From contig KN817522.1 in assembly GCA_000827495.1 (NCBI GenBank), positions 806,863 to 870,862 on the forward strand: 64,000 bases of DNA, in the 5' to 3' direction. The notes beneath the pieces were generated by a model. It was not told where the DNA came from, did not search any database, and saw only the letters and a program-made list of their open reading frames with translations. Positions 1 through 10,935 of this stretch are shown piece by piece. The translations under genes were made by a program, and so were the position numbers. This stretch comes from Hypholoma sublateritium FD-334 SS-4. Taxonomy: Eukaryota; Basidiomycota; Agaricomycetes; Agaricales; Strophariaceae. Each line of letters starts with the position of its first letter. Position 1 is the stretch's first letter.

Positions 1-350
1 AGTGAATTTCGCTTTTTTGAGGTGTGTGGGAATTTTTTATGATGGCAAGTCGGCACAGCACAGGCATGGCTGATTTTTTCAAACTCAGCTACATGCCAGC
101 TGGTGCCGGAAAACATGCTGGGCAACTGCCCAAAATATCAGGCCATCTGAGGGCCCAGTGTAAGTGCTTGGTGCTGGAAACTGCTCTTGGGCAACTGCCC
201 AAGAGCTTGGGCAACTGCCCAAGAGCTTGGGCAACTGCCCAAGAGCTTGGGCAACTGCCCAAGAGCTTGGGCAGTTGCCCCTGTGGATGCATGGGACTAC
301 TTGGGCAACTGCCCATGTATCATACATGAAACTAGCAGCATAGGTTGCGC
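1..350. mobile_element. Right-hand part of an inverted-repeat element (same family as 3451-4341)
   Basis: The stretch at about 300-350 (near-palindrome, then ATACATGAAA and CAGCA) matches the right terminal region of the complete element at 3451-4341. There the order is GGGCAACT-like block, ATACATGAAAA, CAGCAGCCATGG. Both copies carry GGGCAACTGCCC blocks inside. The left end of this copy lies outside the window or is not recognisable. No coding potential is visible. Seen: the shared blocks and their order. Inferred: that both are copies of one non-autonomous DNA transposon. Confidence 0.55.
187..280. repeat. 20-bp minisatellite, about 4.7 units, near-palindromic
   Basis: The unit TTGGGCAACTGCCCAAGAGC is repeated head to tail from 187, with the last unit changed to GCAGTTGCCC. 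Each unit holds 7-bp arms (TTGGGCA / TGCCCAA) around a 2-bp centre, so it can form small hairpins. Further single blocks lie at 120-133 and 301-314. Related blocks occur at 3524-3538, 4218-4230 and 4244-4256 inside the second element copy. Confidence 0.9.
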
Positions 351-2716
351 GGTGGGCTGAACACCGGGCATTCGAGAACTGGGAAGGTATATGGGTGCCG
401 TCGGTTAGTGGGAACGCAGCGGTTGTAAAGGGTATAGATGTGGCGCACCAAAGACGTTTGGCGCCTTGAAAGCGGTCAAAGGCGAAGAAGGTGCGGGTAT
501 TTGCGTCTGGTGGCTCGAAAGGGTCCGGAGGGCGAGTGCGGCGCCAAGAACGCCGGCGGCGACTTTCGGCGCGTCAGGGTGGGGGCTGGGTGGTTGAGGC
601 AGCAGGCGCTTCCCGGTCCTTTGAATGGGCCAATGCGGACGCCGACATCGCGGCTGACGTTGCAGAGGGGTGCGGGCCGACGGAGGCGCGAGGGCCGGAG
701 AAGGCGTGAATGGCGACGCCGGCGAGCGAGGTCAAAAGAGCAGGCGGAGGCGCCCGCTGCTTCGAGATGGAGCGGACATGGTACTTGCGGGGGTTGTCGA
801 TTCTTCGGGATGGGATACGGGGCCGGTGCAGGTACTGACATCACGGGTGGCACCGTTTGGCGCGTCGACACGGGCGTGGACGGCAGTGGCGGGGGCGATG
901 GGCGGTCCTAGGCAGCGGCGGGTCGAGCGCCCGCAACGCTCGGGGTGATGCACCGGGCGTCGAGACGCGTGAAGTACCCAGCTGCGAGGCCAGCGAGCTG
1001 CTTGGGGGCTTCGCTGGCTCCGTTGGGCCACCGGGGTGGCGCCCTCTGCGAAGGCAACTATGTATGATGCCGGTCGCGCTTGTCCGCGCGCAAGTAATCG
1101 GGGACGAGAATGCGACGAAGGAAGAGGCGAGCGAGTTCGAGGTCGCGGTAGCCGTCGGCGTTGTGGAGATAGCATAGACGTATTTGTAGCGGAGCTTGAA
1201 TTTCAAGGCCACGTGCCTCCCTCCGCCCTTGATTGTTGATCACAAGTCCACTCAGCTGCAGCTCAGCAGCTGTGTCTCGTCTTCCCCCCGCACCCTGCAC
1301 CCCGCCGGCCTCGCACTGAGAACTCCGCGAACGACGACGACAACGGCCTGCTGGTCTTCCCCAACGGATCCGCCACCCCCCTCCCCGCCTTCTATCGTCC
1401 TCCCCGCCATTTCCACGACCGAAGCCCACCCTGACGTCGGCACTCAGCATACTACACGCGTGTTGCTTCAACTCGCTCTGCCGCCGTCTGCGCACCACCG
1501 CTGTCGCTTAACATCGCCGCCGTATCCAAGACCCCGCCGACTAAGCATGCGCCCCTATCGCAATTCGGTGCCGCGCGGATAGGTGGGGAGCGTTCGATTG
1601 GGCACTGCTTCGCCCAGCGGGGTGCGCGTGATCATCCCACCACCCGCACAAATTTCGCTCCTCGTGCGGGTGCCACTACTTGTTTATCCACTTACAACAA
1701 CAACGTCCAGGCCCTTTTTCTTGCCATCTCCACTGAGCGCCGAGCCCCTGGCGCCTGCAGCACGAATGTGGGCATAAAAGAGCTCTCCCTCTTTCCCTGT
1801 TGGTGCTGTTTGTGCCTCGGGCACAGCTGCTGCCACTGCTGCTGCTCTGGAGGTGTAGGACTTTCCCACTCCTACGCGCCCCTTACTGACATCTATCAAT
1901 TTCAGTGCCGCATCTGCGATTCGACGACACCGAGGCCGCACGGACAAGCAGGACATGCCAAACATATCCTGCTCACCCTCCTGACCCGCCTCCGCCTGTC
2001 GATGACGTTAGTGCCTCAGGGCCCATGGTACGCCGCATTCCCCACATCTGTGTCTGGCCGTTGACCCCCAGCGCTCTTGCAGGTCGGCCCTGTTTGCGAT
2101 AAAGGCAGCCGTTGAAGGATGACCGATACCCGAACGGAGCATTGGCGCGTAAGGGACGACGCCCAGCACGTCGGCGGGGTCGTGTGTCGCGGTATGCCGC
2201 ATGCCGCGTCCCACAGCCTGGCATACCGTCTAGCGCGTCGCGATTTCCCAGCGCGTAACCACGCTCGGTGTGGAAAGCCCAGCCCGTGTTGGTGCCGACG
2301 ATGCTGCGGAGGAGCTCCGGATGGCAGTGCCTTGAGGGGAGGGACAAAATACATAACACAGGGGGTGTTGATCGCAAGCAACAGGGTAAACCACAATGAT
2401 CTGATGTTTTGTATTTGAAAAGTATACATACAACCTGCAGTCAAACAAGTGTCTACCATGTCCTATGAGTCTACATATTGAGTAAATGTGAGAAATCTCT
2501 CATTTCCCAAGCCCGCGCGTGGGGCTCTCGGGATACTGTTATCTCATTTCCCGGCGTATTTCAAAAAAAAAAAAAGGATTCGTAATAGTTACTGTTTTCA
2601 GTGAACAGATTTTAAGTCGGTTGACTTGTGATCCATACAAGGGGTTAACAAGGTGGTACAAAGGTAGCTACATGTATGCTATATGATGGATGGCACAACT
2701 TGTTCTCGAATTTTTA
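351..2716. other. No gene recognised (GC-rich, 2.4 kb)
   Basis: High GC from about 450 to 2350, with overlapping open frames on both strands that have arginine/proline-rich low-complexity translations and no recognisable domain. I treat these as composition artefacts. From 2400 the base composition drops to AT-rich, with a 13-A run near 2567. Two short copies of ATCTCATTTCCC sit at 2495-2560. Confidence 0.5.
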
Positions 2717-3441
2717 CTAGAGCTCGACGCTGTTCTCTTTGTCATATGCGCGGGCCCGCTTCCTTGCCCTCTTCTCAAGCTCCAATATCCTCTTGACACC
2801 CGGCAAAAGCCGATTAACAGCGCCCTCAGTCATGCCCAGATGTATATAGAAGTCCTTACTGAATTCAGCCACAGTCTCTGCGTAGACAATGCCCTCTTGC
2901 TCGAAAAGAGGTACATATTGAGGGAGGTTGAGTCGAGGAAACTTGCGGTGAAGCCTATCGATGACGTCGGAGAGGGACAAGGCTTCTTCGTCGCCATCAC
3001 TGTCAGTGCTCTCCTCAGAAAAATCAGCGGAGTGACTACGCTTCAAGCCTCGAGTCGAAGGCCCCACAGCGGGGTTGACGTGAGGCTTGGCTAAAGGAGC
3101 GTTGTTGATGTGAACATGGATGGGGGGGATCGATGGCTTCAAAGCTGAGCTCTTGTAAGTGCGGCTGGTCCTCTGGCGCAGATCAAGTCGTCGGATGCAG
3201 CGAGGAGGCACGATGCAATCAGGGTCCGCGTCGTTATCACGCTAGAGACAGCCATAATGAGCCTAAATCTCAGCCAAGCACATCAACAACCTACAATGCT
3301 CCTGGCCCAAAGGCTGATCTCCGCGTAATCGAGCGCCATATGTTCATCCGGCTTTTCGGGGGCCACGTAGCACCATCTGGTAGGGCCTGCGTGTAGGCCG
3401 CATCGCAGTTTCTCTTGCACGAGGAGCAGCTCGTTGCTATA

Positions 3442-3450
3442 TGAAAAGTC
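3442..3450. repeat. Target-site duplication, left copy (TGAAAAGTC)
   Basis: Identical to 4342-4350. On the minus strand it reads GACTTTTCA, that is Asp-Phe-Ser in the frame of the interrupted gene on both sides of the element. This is what a duplicated target in an exon should look like. Confidence 0.8.
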
Positions 3451-3461
3451 CACAAGTAGCC

Positions 3462-3529
3462 GCTGTCTGCATGTATGAAGCTGGGTAGTTACCTAAGTGA
3501 AAAGATATATCCACAGCGGAAACTGCCCA
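3462..3529. repeat. Left terminal inverted repeat of the 3451-4341 element
   Basis: Aligned with the reverse complement of 4264-4332, most positions match, with long identical blocks (CCTAAGTGAA, GATATATC, GGAAACTGCCCA). Confidence 0.8.
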
Positions 3530-4263
3530 CTGGGCAACTCATGCATGCCCTGCCTGCCAAATAGCTACGTTTTTGAGTGCTACGACGTGCCTTTTGCAGT
3601 GCTGTGCTTATTTGTTTGCACATTGATGCGCATCAAAAGCCAATGTGTGACCTCTTGCTTGCCTCTATTTACATTGTGTGGGCTCACTCATGCCATATTC
3701 TGGCCTCAAATCCAAACAAATATAAATAATAGCCATTAGCCTAGGCCTAGCATGGGAATAACACCCAGGCCCAAAATGGAAGGCCAGCTGGACTTTGCCA
3801 AATCTGGCCCAAGTCCATCTTTTGGGCAGCAGCACCTGAGATTGCAAAGTCATCTAATTTAGTTGATATCTAGCTGATAAAAGGCCCTTATCTCATTGTT
3901 TTGTGCACAGACCACTAAATTTCTTTCCATATACAGATAGTTTATGAATTTTAGGGAATTTTAAAAATTATTTCATAATTTTCTGAGGGGGTCAATTTTG
4001 CAAATAGGCAGCCGTTCAAAAATTCATTTTGTGTTTTGCCAAATAAGGAAGCCACCTACAGTGATGATTTTGGTATATTTGGATAGCCCTGAATTTTCTG
4101 CTAATTTAGCAATTTTTTTTCTCACTTTTCTATATTTAGACCAGCTTATGTAAGATCATTGCTGCCACGTTAGGCAACACTGGCAAGTGGCCATTTNATG
4201 CATGTGGGGGTAGGCCTTGGGCAACTGCCCTNTGATGTATCACTGGGCAACTTCCCAAGGGTT

Positions 4264-4332
4264 TGGGCAGTTTCCACTGTAGATATATCACTTCACTTAG
4301 GCAACTACCATGGGTTGATACATGAAAACAGC
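4264..4332. repeat. Right terminal inverted repeat of the 3451-4341 element
   Basis: Partner of 3462-3529. The outermost part (ACATGAAAACAGC, next to the duplication) is also the part best shared with the copy at 300-350. Confidence 0.8.
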
Positions 4333-4341
4333 AGCCATGGT

Positions 4342-4350
4342 TGAAAAGTC
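4342..4350. repeat. Target-site duplication, right copy (TGAAAAGTC)
   Basis: Second copy of the 9-bp repeat at 3442-3450, immediately outside the right inverted repeat. Confidence 0.8.
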
Positions 4351-5057
4351 AGTCGACAGATAGTCGTTGCCCTTCTTCTTTCGGGCCTGGATTGGAGCTG
4401 GGTTCTGTAAACGTCGTCAGTGAGCTGCCGGGTAATCAGAACGAAGCGTACTAAATGAATAATCTCCATGAAGACCTCCCGCAGACGGCGAGGCCGATTC
4501 TTTGTCTTGAGAAGGGTGCGAAACGCCCCGTCCACATCGTCCAAGTCGTCGGTTGCAAGCCGATGCACAGGCCCGCGCTTCGGTTCGTCGTTAGATCTCC
4601 ATCCAAGCCGGGATGTGGCGCGATCTAAGGCCGTGTTGGCGAAGATCCTATCGAAGAAATCCTCGCGAGGAATGTCCGCGGGGAAATCGATGTCACGTAT
4701 AACTCCGTTGTCGATGGGTAGTCGGACGGTAACGGTTCCGACTGGTTGACGACGGGTTAGATCAAGAATTTCCAGTTTTTTGCGAGACGAGTAAGACGCA
4801 CCGGGTGCTGACACCGTCACAATCTGGGGCGGAGGTCGATTATTGAACGGAGGGACGATGTTTTCGTCCTCGTTGATAAACTCCCCTGCCTCTTCATGCA
4901 GTTGGCCGCCGTCCAAAGCATGGTTCATCAGAGCTACGGCATAATCTTCAGGGGCTGGAGGAGGCATGGGGCCTACTCCCAAGAGGTAGGCAGCTCTGCC
5001 CGTACCAACTCGCTGTGGAGTGCGACGAGTGCTTGTAAGCTGGTGGTTCGGGTTCAT

Positions 5058-5604
5058 ATCGTTATGGCCTACCAAAGAGGCCTCCACGGCCTTTATACCA
5101 TGGGCTATGCGCGGCTCCTCCCTAATGACACAGACAGGGTCGAAAGCTCTACATTGCAGTGACGTCGTTCTTTACGTTGGCGAAGACGCTAGCGTAGAGG
5201 GCTGGTAGCGCGGAGCGGCCTTGATGGAAGGGGTTGCAAGCAGAGTGTCGCATTCAAACTACTACATGGGTTTCATGACAGTGAAAAAAAGGAGCGCAGG
5301 CGAAGATGATGAGGTACCTACGTATCCGACAAGTAGCCGCAATAGGGAAGGCCGCCTCGGTACGCAGCTCCAACCTACGTCCCAGTGGTGCACCCACTAG
5401 CGTCGTTAGATATCCATTTCGCGCAATTCGAACCACCCGCCGTTGCGAAGCGCAAGCGGGGTTATCGCTGCTGCATTTCAGACGGCCCCAGATACTAGTG
5501 CACAAAGAAAAATGTCGGCCCTGAGCATCAGACAAGTAAGGAGCGCATACAAGAGGAGCGGCGTACGTTATTTGATTAAAAAAACCCCATTTTCCGCAGC
5601 GTAA
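5058..5604. other. Intergenic, divergent upstream regions
   Basis: Lies between the start of the interrupted SAM-like gene (minus) and the DUF6698 gene (plus), so it should hold both promoters. The minus-strand frame of the SAM-like gene stays open up to a stop near 5178, so an upstream exon for that gene is possible. No clear TATA box seen. Confidence 0.4.
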
Positions 5605-7267
5605 ATGTCCACACTTACTGCCGTCCCCTCGCAGCCCCCCTCACTGCATCCAAGGCCCGTCGACCACTCTTCACCCGGCAGCGACGGCGATGCGGACCAA
5701 GCCGACCCTGCTGTCTGGAAGCGCCGATTTCATGCTCTTCAAGAAAGTGTGAATGAAAAAAAACAATCGAAAAGAAAGCATGGGTGAGTAAATCTGATCA
5801 ACACCCAAAATCGAATAGGATTGACAAACTGAAACCTATCAGCAATGCAACCCCTACCAGCCAGCTTGGACGTGGCATACGCAAAGTCGTCTTCATCTGC
5901 GGAGAAATCAAAGACCTTGTTTCTGAATCAGATAACCGTTGTGCTTACTTGGAAGACCCAGATGACCCCGATCTGATCAGCGAATTTGAAGAGCTCAATG
6001 ACGACGAAGCGAAGGAGTTGAAACGCGAGTACGTTCTGCTAATCGAGTTTTACTTGTATTTGTTTGTTCTCGAAGCTGATGCTTGATCTCCAAGCTGGGA
6101 ACGCAGCCACGCCTCTGTTCAAGCACTCAACCGCCTCATCCCTAACTTCCAGAAGAAGATCGACGATGGATCGCCGGAGGAGCTCAACGTGTTCTATATA
6201 GAGGCGAGTAACTTAGCTATTCATGCCGATATATCTACTTACCGAGCTTACAATAGCTTCAGCGCGGGGCTGACAGCGCCCGTAGTGATGATTTGAATCG
6301 GATCCGTGCGTGCATCGCGGATTGGTTGAATGCAGCGCAACCCCGCCCTGAAGTTCTGTTGGATCCCAGCTGCCGAAAGAACAGAGGAATTCAGCACGAT
6401 GTAACAGGGCGGCTCCTATGCCCTGCAGAGTTTGATTGGAGCGACCTTGTGTGAGTTAGCTGTTTACGCACTCGATGAAGTACTAGCCTCACCCGGGCCT
6501 TTTATGAACAGTGTTCGTGCTAAACTACATGCAGGGGAGGAGAATTTTGACTGGCTATCCAGTTATCACTCCAGGTGCTTCTACCGCAAGCATAACCCAT
6601 GCGCAGGTCAACTGGAATCAGGGTACTTGCAGAGTGCTCTCCTCGTCCGGGTGCGATAAGTTTCCACTGTTTTCTAGCTCATGATTTGTCCTGAGCATCG
6701 CTATAGGTTTATAAAGCCATATTCACATCCCCTTCATCCACCAAGAACGCTCCTGACGAGGATGAGGATGTTGTAAACATGCCTCCAGCCAGGTTGCAGA
6801 AGATTTCGTCTGGCTCAAAAACCCTGCGCCGCAATGTGGCATCAAAGGCTCATTTGAACGGCAAGGCTACTTCCCGATCCATCGCGTATGCTGCCATACA
6901 TGTATGTCCCCTTTTATTGCCCGTCTTTCTACGCTTATCGGCGGCCGACAGCTGCACTTCGGCTTGCAAACTGCGGCTTCGTGGGCCCCAATCTATGGGG
7001 GTTTTGATTACCGGGGGCTGTATAACTACGTTGTTGATTTCTTTGACGATGCTCCTGGGCCGGCTGCGAAGAGGCGCTCCAAAGATTTACTCGACTGGTG
7101 GTCGAGGTAAGCACCATCCTCTCAGCTTCTCGGCCTCTAACTAAACCACATCCATCATCAGGAGAGTATTCCCAGACGCCGCCGTTCGTCGTCAATCAAA
7201 TACATCAGCCTCTAGCAAAGCACTGAGGCAGCAGCGTGCGGCCCTTGAAGGCGAGGAGGCCGCCTGA
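5605..7267 (+). CDS. DUF6698 domain protein, 8 exons
   Basis: Exons 5605-5783, 5843-6028, 6095 to about 6219, 6257-6450, 6512-6650, 6707-6901, 6952-7106 and 7162-7267; phases close throughout. DUF6698 hallmarks are visible in order: LQRGADSARSDDLNRIRACI, GRLLCPAEFDWSDL, FTSPSS, SIAYAAIHLHFGLQTAASW and the C-terminal FDYRGLYNYVVDFFDD. The last exon has a short basic/Gln-rich tail. The third intron has no usable GT donor; a GC-AG intron (after TATATAGAG, 6220-6256) restores the frame. DUF6698 proteins are multicopy in Agaricomycetes and of unknown function; that they ride with mobile DNA is my inference. The gene looks intact, unlike its upstream neighbour. Composition does not stand out from the flanking genes. 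Confidence 0.75.
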
Positions 7268-9027
7268 GCCGCGTTCGTCACCATCCACGGCGCTCGCTCC
7301 AACTCGCTTAGTTTTTTAACTACAGGCTTCTGCACTCAATGTATACTTCTGTAAACAAGCATGCCATCGCGGGCATAATATAACAGCGTGGTTTTTTGAC
7401 TCTGTAATAACATGGGCTTGAAGCTAAAGCAATTAGCTATGGTGGGCTCAAGCTTCTAAGATATGCAGTGAGCGAGGGAAGTCGACTGAATAAATGTGTA
7501 TATGCCATTTATGTGTAGTAATGGGGGATCTATAGGCATAGCGCATGGGTCTAGATAGATTCTGATAGACCGCAGCAGGGCCCTAAGCCCCACTTCCAAA
7601 TCCCCCGCCGTTGCGCTTCGCAGTCGCCGTCAATCGTACCAGACAAATGTGCATCCTTTCGTGCCTAACCCCTCCGAGTTGTGCGTGGGCAGCGGCAACG
7701 AGTCGCCCAAATTCTCCGCCCGCAGCTTCAGGCAAGCTCCGTCGCAGTCGCTCCCATTTGCAAGGCTGATGGGCGGGCGGTGGGCGTTGTCGTCGCAGTC
7801 GCAGTCTGCCATGAAGGCCTGGCTTGCCGCCTTCTTGGGGCGCTATAGACCGACGGAGCAGGGCGAGCGTGTAAACCAGCAGCGTGTGGCGCTCCGGTAC
7901 TTCCGTCCCGGTCGCAGCCGCGGGGTCTGCGGCGGATGCTCAAGCTGCCGCAGCGACCCCAAGCCCACCGTCCGCGTCTTCCTACTAGCCGCTGCGCACA
8001 GCGCCGGCGTCCACAAGCGCGCACGAGCCAACGCACGAGCGGCGCTCCGCGGCCGCGGCAAGCCGCGCGAGTTAAACCTCATGCGCAGCGGCTGCGAGGC
8101 GACGGTGGAGTGGATGGGCTAGAATGCGATTATGAAGGCCGCGGTAGGTGGCGTTCCCAGTTGGAGACTCTAGCACCCACCGCGCTCCTGAGCCGAAGGA
8201 GGGCTCTTCACGGGTGCGCGAGCTCCTGAGAGAACGCGACGCGCATTGTCTTCGCGTCGGCGTCGTGGATGGGGTCCAGCCAGCGCGATGGCGAGGAAGC
8301 GGCGGATACCGGGGCGATGCTCGGGCAGAGCCTAGCAGCCAGAACCAGAGCCGCCCACGGCAAAACGCCACGAGCGGATGCCAGCCACTGCAGCACGCGC
8401 GACGCAGTGGCCAGGCCGCCGGTCGGATGCAGCCCCCGTCTGGGCAGCGGTCGGAAAAAGGGCCGCGCCTTCCACGCGCAGGCGACGCGCCCTTGATGCG
8501 CGCCGTTCGACATCGCAGAGGCGTCCGGGTACTGGGGAAAAGGGCGAGTCAGATGAGGACGAGCGAGGTGCGGGCGCGAGGGTGAGCCGGCTGATGCCAC
8601 GCTGCTGGACGCCTCACACTCCTGACGAAGTGCAGAGACACCAAGCACCGCGGCAGCAGATAGGCCAGACAGGCTCTAGGGGGGCTTTTTGCTCAAAAAA
8701 GCGACGCTTACCGGGGGGGGAGTGCCTGAGCGGGGCGCTCGAGAGTCAGACGGAGGACTGCCGGTGGTGCCCCGCGCGGCGGTCCAAAACAGCACCGGGC
8801 ATTAAGCAGGGGCGAGGGACTCGGACGCGCGAGTAAGTATGCAGAGTGAAAGTGCGAATGTCACGGTCAACGGACACAACGCGTCCCAGTATGTAAGCAT
8901 ATTTTATTTGATCAACGAGGCACGTGAACATGAATTATCTAAATTAATCGGGCCGCGCGAGACGCGTCGCGCGCGAGTGCAAGCTCATGATGATGGGTAG
9001 TACGGGGTGTTACTGGCGTACGCATGT
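7268..9027. other. No gene recognised; GC-rich block 7600-8830
   Basis: An AT-rich part to 7560 is followed by a GC-rich block with many overlapping open frames on both strands. The translations are rich in Arg, Ala and Pro, without domains. Two short runs (AAAAAA near 8695 and a G run near 8713) are present. I could not support a gene here. Confidence 0.45.
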
Positions 9028-9622
9028 TCACCGCTTTCGTCGAATTTCGTGAATGAGCTCCTGCAAGGCATTTTTTAGCGCCCGTCTGTCCTCCCTTGCC
9101 TCCGCAGCGCTCTTCTCGACTTCCTCCCTGATGGCGGTAATCTCCTCTCGTACCCACCTCATGTGGGCTTCGTCGCTCGATCCAAGTCGCAGTTTTTTGG
9201 CAGGGCGGTCATTTTCGACATTTTCAGAGCCTGGGGGCCTCATCCTCGATAGCGGTTTCTGGAACTGAGCGGGCTGTCAACCGCATCCGCCGAATTAGCA
9301 GGCTGCAGCACGGTAAAGTATGGTGGGGCGTTACCTTGGCCCGTTTCGCCGGAGAAGCTTGGCCTCCCAAGTTGACCAGGTTGTTTGATCCAAGCCCAGT
9401 GCTTGCCGGCCGGCGACTCTGCGAAGGAGAGGGCTCCTCCTCGCTGGACACATTGATTGGTTTGGGACGGCCTTGATAACGCGCGCCAGCGGCTGGGGCG
9501 GGGGAAGAGCTCTCGCGCTGTCTTATGGGAGGGAAGTCGGAGTACTCTGCGTCGGAGCTGACCTGAGTTTGCGGCAATCCGCTGCGGTTGCTGGAGGGTT
9601 TGGTACGACGGTAGCGCTCCAT
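9028..9622 (-). CDS. Small hypothetical protein with C-terminal coiled coil, 2 exons
   Basis: Start ATG at 9622. Exon 1 is 9335-9622 (96 codons, phase 0), the intron is 9265-9334 and exon 2 is 9264-9028, giving about 174 aa. The first half is polar and disordered (SSDAEYSDFPPIRQRESSSP, SSEEEPSPSQSRRP) with a basic SPAKRAK. The second half has PAKKLRLGSS, which resembles a nuclear localisation signal, then a charged helix with coiled-coil spacing (MRWVREEITAIREEVEKSA, EDRRALKNALQELIHEIRR). I do not recognise a named family. Similar short nuclear-looking coiled-coil proteins are common among repeat-rich basidiomycete loci. It lies between the DUF6698 and RNase H1-N-like genes, which suggests the same accessory module. 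Confidence 0.55.
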
Positions 9623-10160
9623 TTGGGGGGGTTTCGGCTAACCACTCATGAGCCACGGCTGAGCGCTGAGTCCTTAAGCTTCTGGAGTGGAGTGCGACGA
9701 CATCCCCTTCCTTTTGATGCGGAGACAAGTGGAGTGGCCCGTCTGGGCCCCTAGCTGCGAGCAGTGGCTAATTAGCGCTAGAGGTGGGAGTGGGACACAA
9801 ACAATATCCCAACTTGGACGCCGTGACAGGCTGGTCACGCGCATTCACGTTGCGACAAGCTAACGCTCTCCCTCATGGTATTGGCCTGTACACTTAGCAC
9901 GCCTGCCGGAGTTGGGCTAGACGCGTCTCCAAAGCTTCCATTTTGCCTCAGTTCGATGCGAGGGGATACACTGACGATTGTGGAGTGGACCGCCCGCTGC
10001 TGTAAACATTCTCGGGAGGGAGTGGGAAGGTACGTACGTCAAACTTGGTTTCCCCGTTGCCTTTTTTGTTTTCCATGGATGTTAATCGTTTTTTTTTTTT
10101 TGGCTCAACGCTCTCTGCCTTGCATTAGTACCTGGCATCGTTCGCCGACAAGACCTAGTA
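9623..10160. other. Intergenic between divergent genes
   Basis: 538 bp between the minus coiled-coil gene and the plus gene at 10161. Contains a T run (10089-10101). No other feature seen. Confidence 0.4.
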
Positions 10161-10935
10161 ATGGACAGTAAACCGCAGTCCCCCATGGAAGGACGTAACA
10201 CAAACGAGATGAACGCCAAAGGTGCTCTCAACCACTCTGGCCTGCGAATCGTCAAGGCCTCTGAGCTGGTACTGCCCTTCAAAGGGTGGTACCCTGGCCG
10301 CGAGTACTATATCGTCCCCAAAGGTCTGGATGTAGGGGTATTCGTCGACTTGTGAGTCCTCTTGGCTTCTCGTTTATGCCGCCTCTACTAAGGGAGACAG
10401 GTCGGAGGTCCATCGTTCCATTGGCCCGTTTTCCTCGCTCATGTGGGTGACTTGCAGAACCTGGCGGGACGCCGTCGGTATGTGGCATATGGCTTGCGAG
10501 ACCGACGCCGTCTCCATCCTCCGCGAGGGTGCCAGTCGGAATGCCTCCGCTTCTGCCACAACTACGACTTCAGTGCCTCGTCCCAATACCGGCGTCCCTG
10601 CTGCTCGTCACCTTGCTTCCAATAGACCGGCTGTTCTCGTCCCACGGCCGCCTACCTCTACCTCTGCCTCAATTTTTGACAGGCAGCCTCGCTCCGGTGT
10701 TGTTGTATCAGACAGCAATGGCGACGGCAGCTACGACGATAGCCGCGAGAAAGCTGGCCCCTGCGGTAGCGCAGCCGCCTTGAACAAGCTCAGCCCACCT
10801 GTTGCACCGGGGTCTGGCTACGAATTTTCAAGCGCGGCCTCCATAACACATACTCAATCACCCACCTCCAACCCCTTCCTACCTGCTACCCAGTACAAAC
10901 ACGCCTCCAAGAAGAGGAGGTTGTATCGCGAATAG
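10161..10935 (+). CDS. Protein with RNase H1 N-terminal / viroplasmin-like domain
   Basis: ATG at 10161. Exon 1 is 10161-10351, a 49-bp intron is 10352-10400 and exon 2 is 10401-10935, giving 241 aa. Residues about 43-95 resemble the RNase H1 N-terminal (caulimovirus viroplasmin-like) fold, a small beta-beta-alpha domain that binds RNA/DNA hybrids: GREYYIVPKGLDVGVFVD, SEVHRSIGPFS, then RTWRDAVGMWHMACE. The splice choice at 10400 rests on keeping this domain continuous. The rest is Ser/Thr/Pro-rich and probably disordered, ending in a basic KHASKKRRLYRE that could be a nuclear signal. There is no RNase H catalytic domain. Free-standing forms of this domain occur in many Agaricomycete proteins of unknown role. 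Domain assignment is by pattern only. Confidence 0.5.

Larger units (their letters stand above)
3451..4341. mobile_element. Non-autonomous inverted-repeat element (MITE-like, 891 bp) inserted in a coding exon
   Basis: Imperfect terminal inverted repeats of about 68 bp (3462-3529 against 4264-4332) share the blocks GGTAGTT, CCTAAGTGAA, GATATATC and GGAAACTGCCCA. The element is bracketed by the 9-bp direct repeat TGAAAAGTC at 3442-3450 and 4342-4350. The interior is AT-rich with no open frame of note, and it contains the same GGGCAACTGCCC-type blocks as the window start. Two isolated N bases fall inside (4197, 4232). A 9-bp duplication with long inverted repeats would fit a Mutator-like origin. 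If the true duplication is 7-8 bp, the CA...TG ends would fit hAT. I cannot decide between them. Confidence 0.8.
2717..5057 (-). pseudogene. SAM-like domain protein of the basidiomycete transposon-associated type, split by an element insertion
   Basis: The first in-frame ATG is at 5057. A 47-bp intron lies at 4405-4451 (donor GTAC, acceptor ACAG). The N-terminal part (4452-5057) encodes a ubiquitin-like/PB1-like stretch: TVRLPIDNG, FPADIPREDFFDRI, then LGWRS and DDLDDVDGAFRTLL. The next exon is broken after LSTDFS by the 891-bp element at 3451-4341 and resumes as DFSYSNELLLVQEKLRCG, with WCYVAPEKP and HMALDYAEISLWARSI. A 53-bp intron near 3241-3294 leads to the last exon. It ends in a SAM-like module (SLSDVIDRLHRKFPRLNLP, VAEFSKDFYIHLGMTEGAVNRLL) and a basic tail (KRARKRARAYDKENS). 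This domain order is common in Agaricomycetes in many copies; its function is not known. Apart from the insertion the frame is clean, so the break looks recent. It could still be transcribed as two pieces. Confidence 0.75.

Noticed and set aside
438..1175. Several overlapping open frames in the GC-rich block near the window start.
   Set aside because: Translations are low-complexity, both strands are equally open, there is no splice or domain support, and some frames start from non-ATG codons.
7649..8836. Cluster of 100-157-codon open frames on both strands.
   Set aside because: GC-driven open frames with Arg/Ala/Pro-rich composition and no recognisable domain.
9240..9728. Alternative minus-strand frame overlapping the coiled-coil gene (162 codons).
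   Set aside because: The other frame has an ATG start, a consensus intron and continues into the coiled-coil exon with matching phase.
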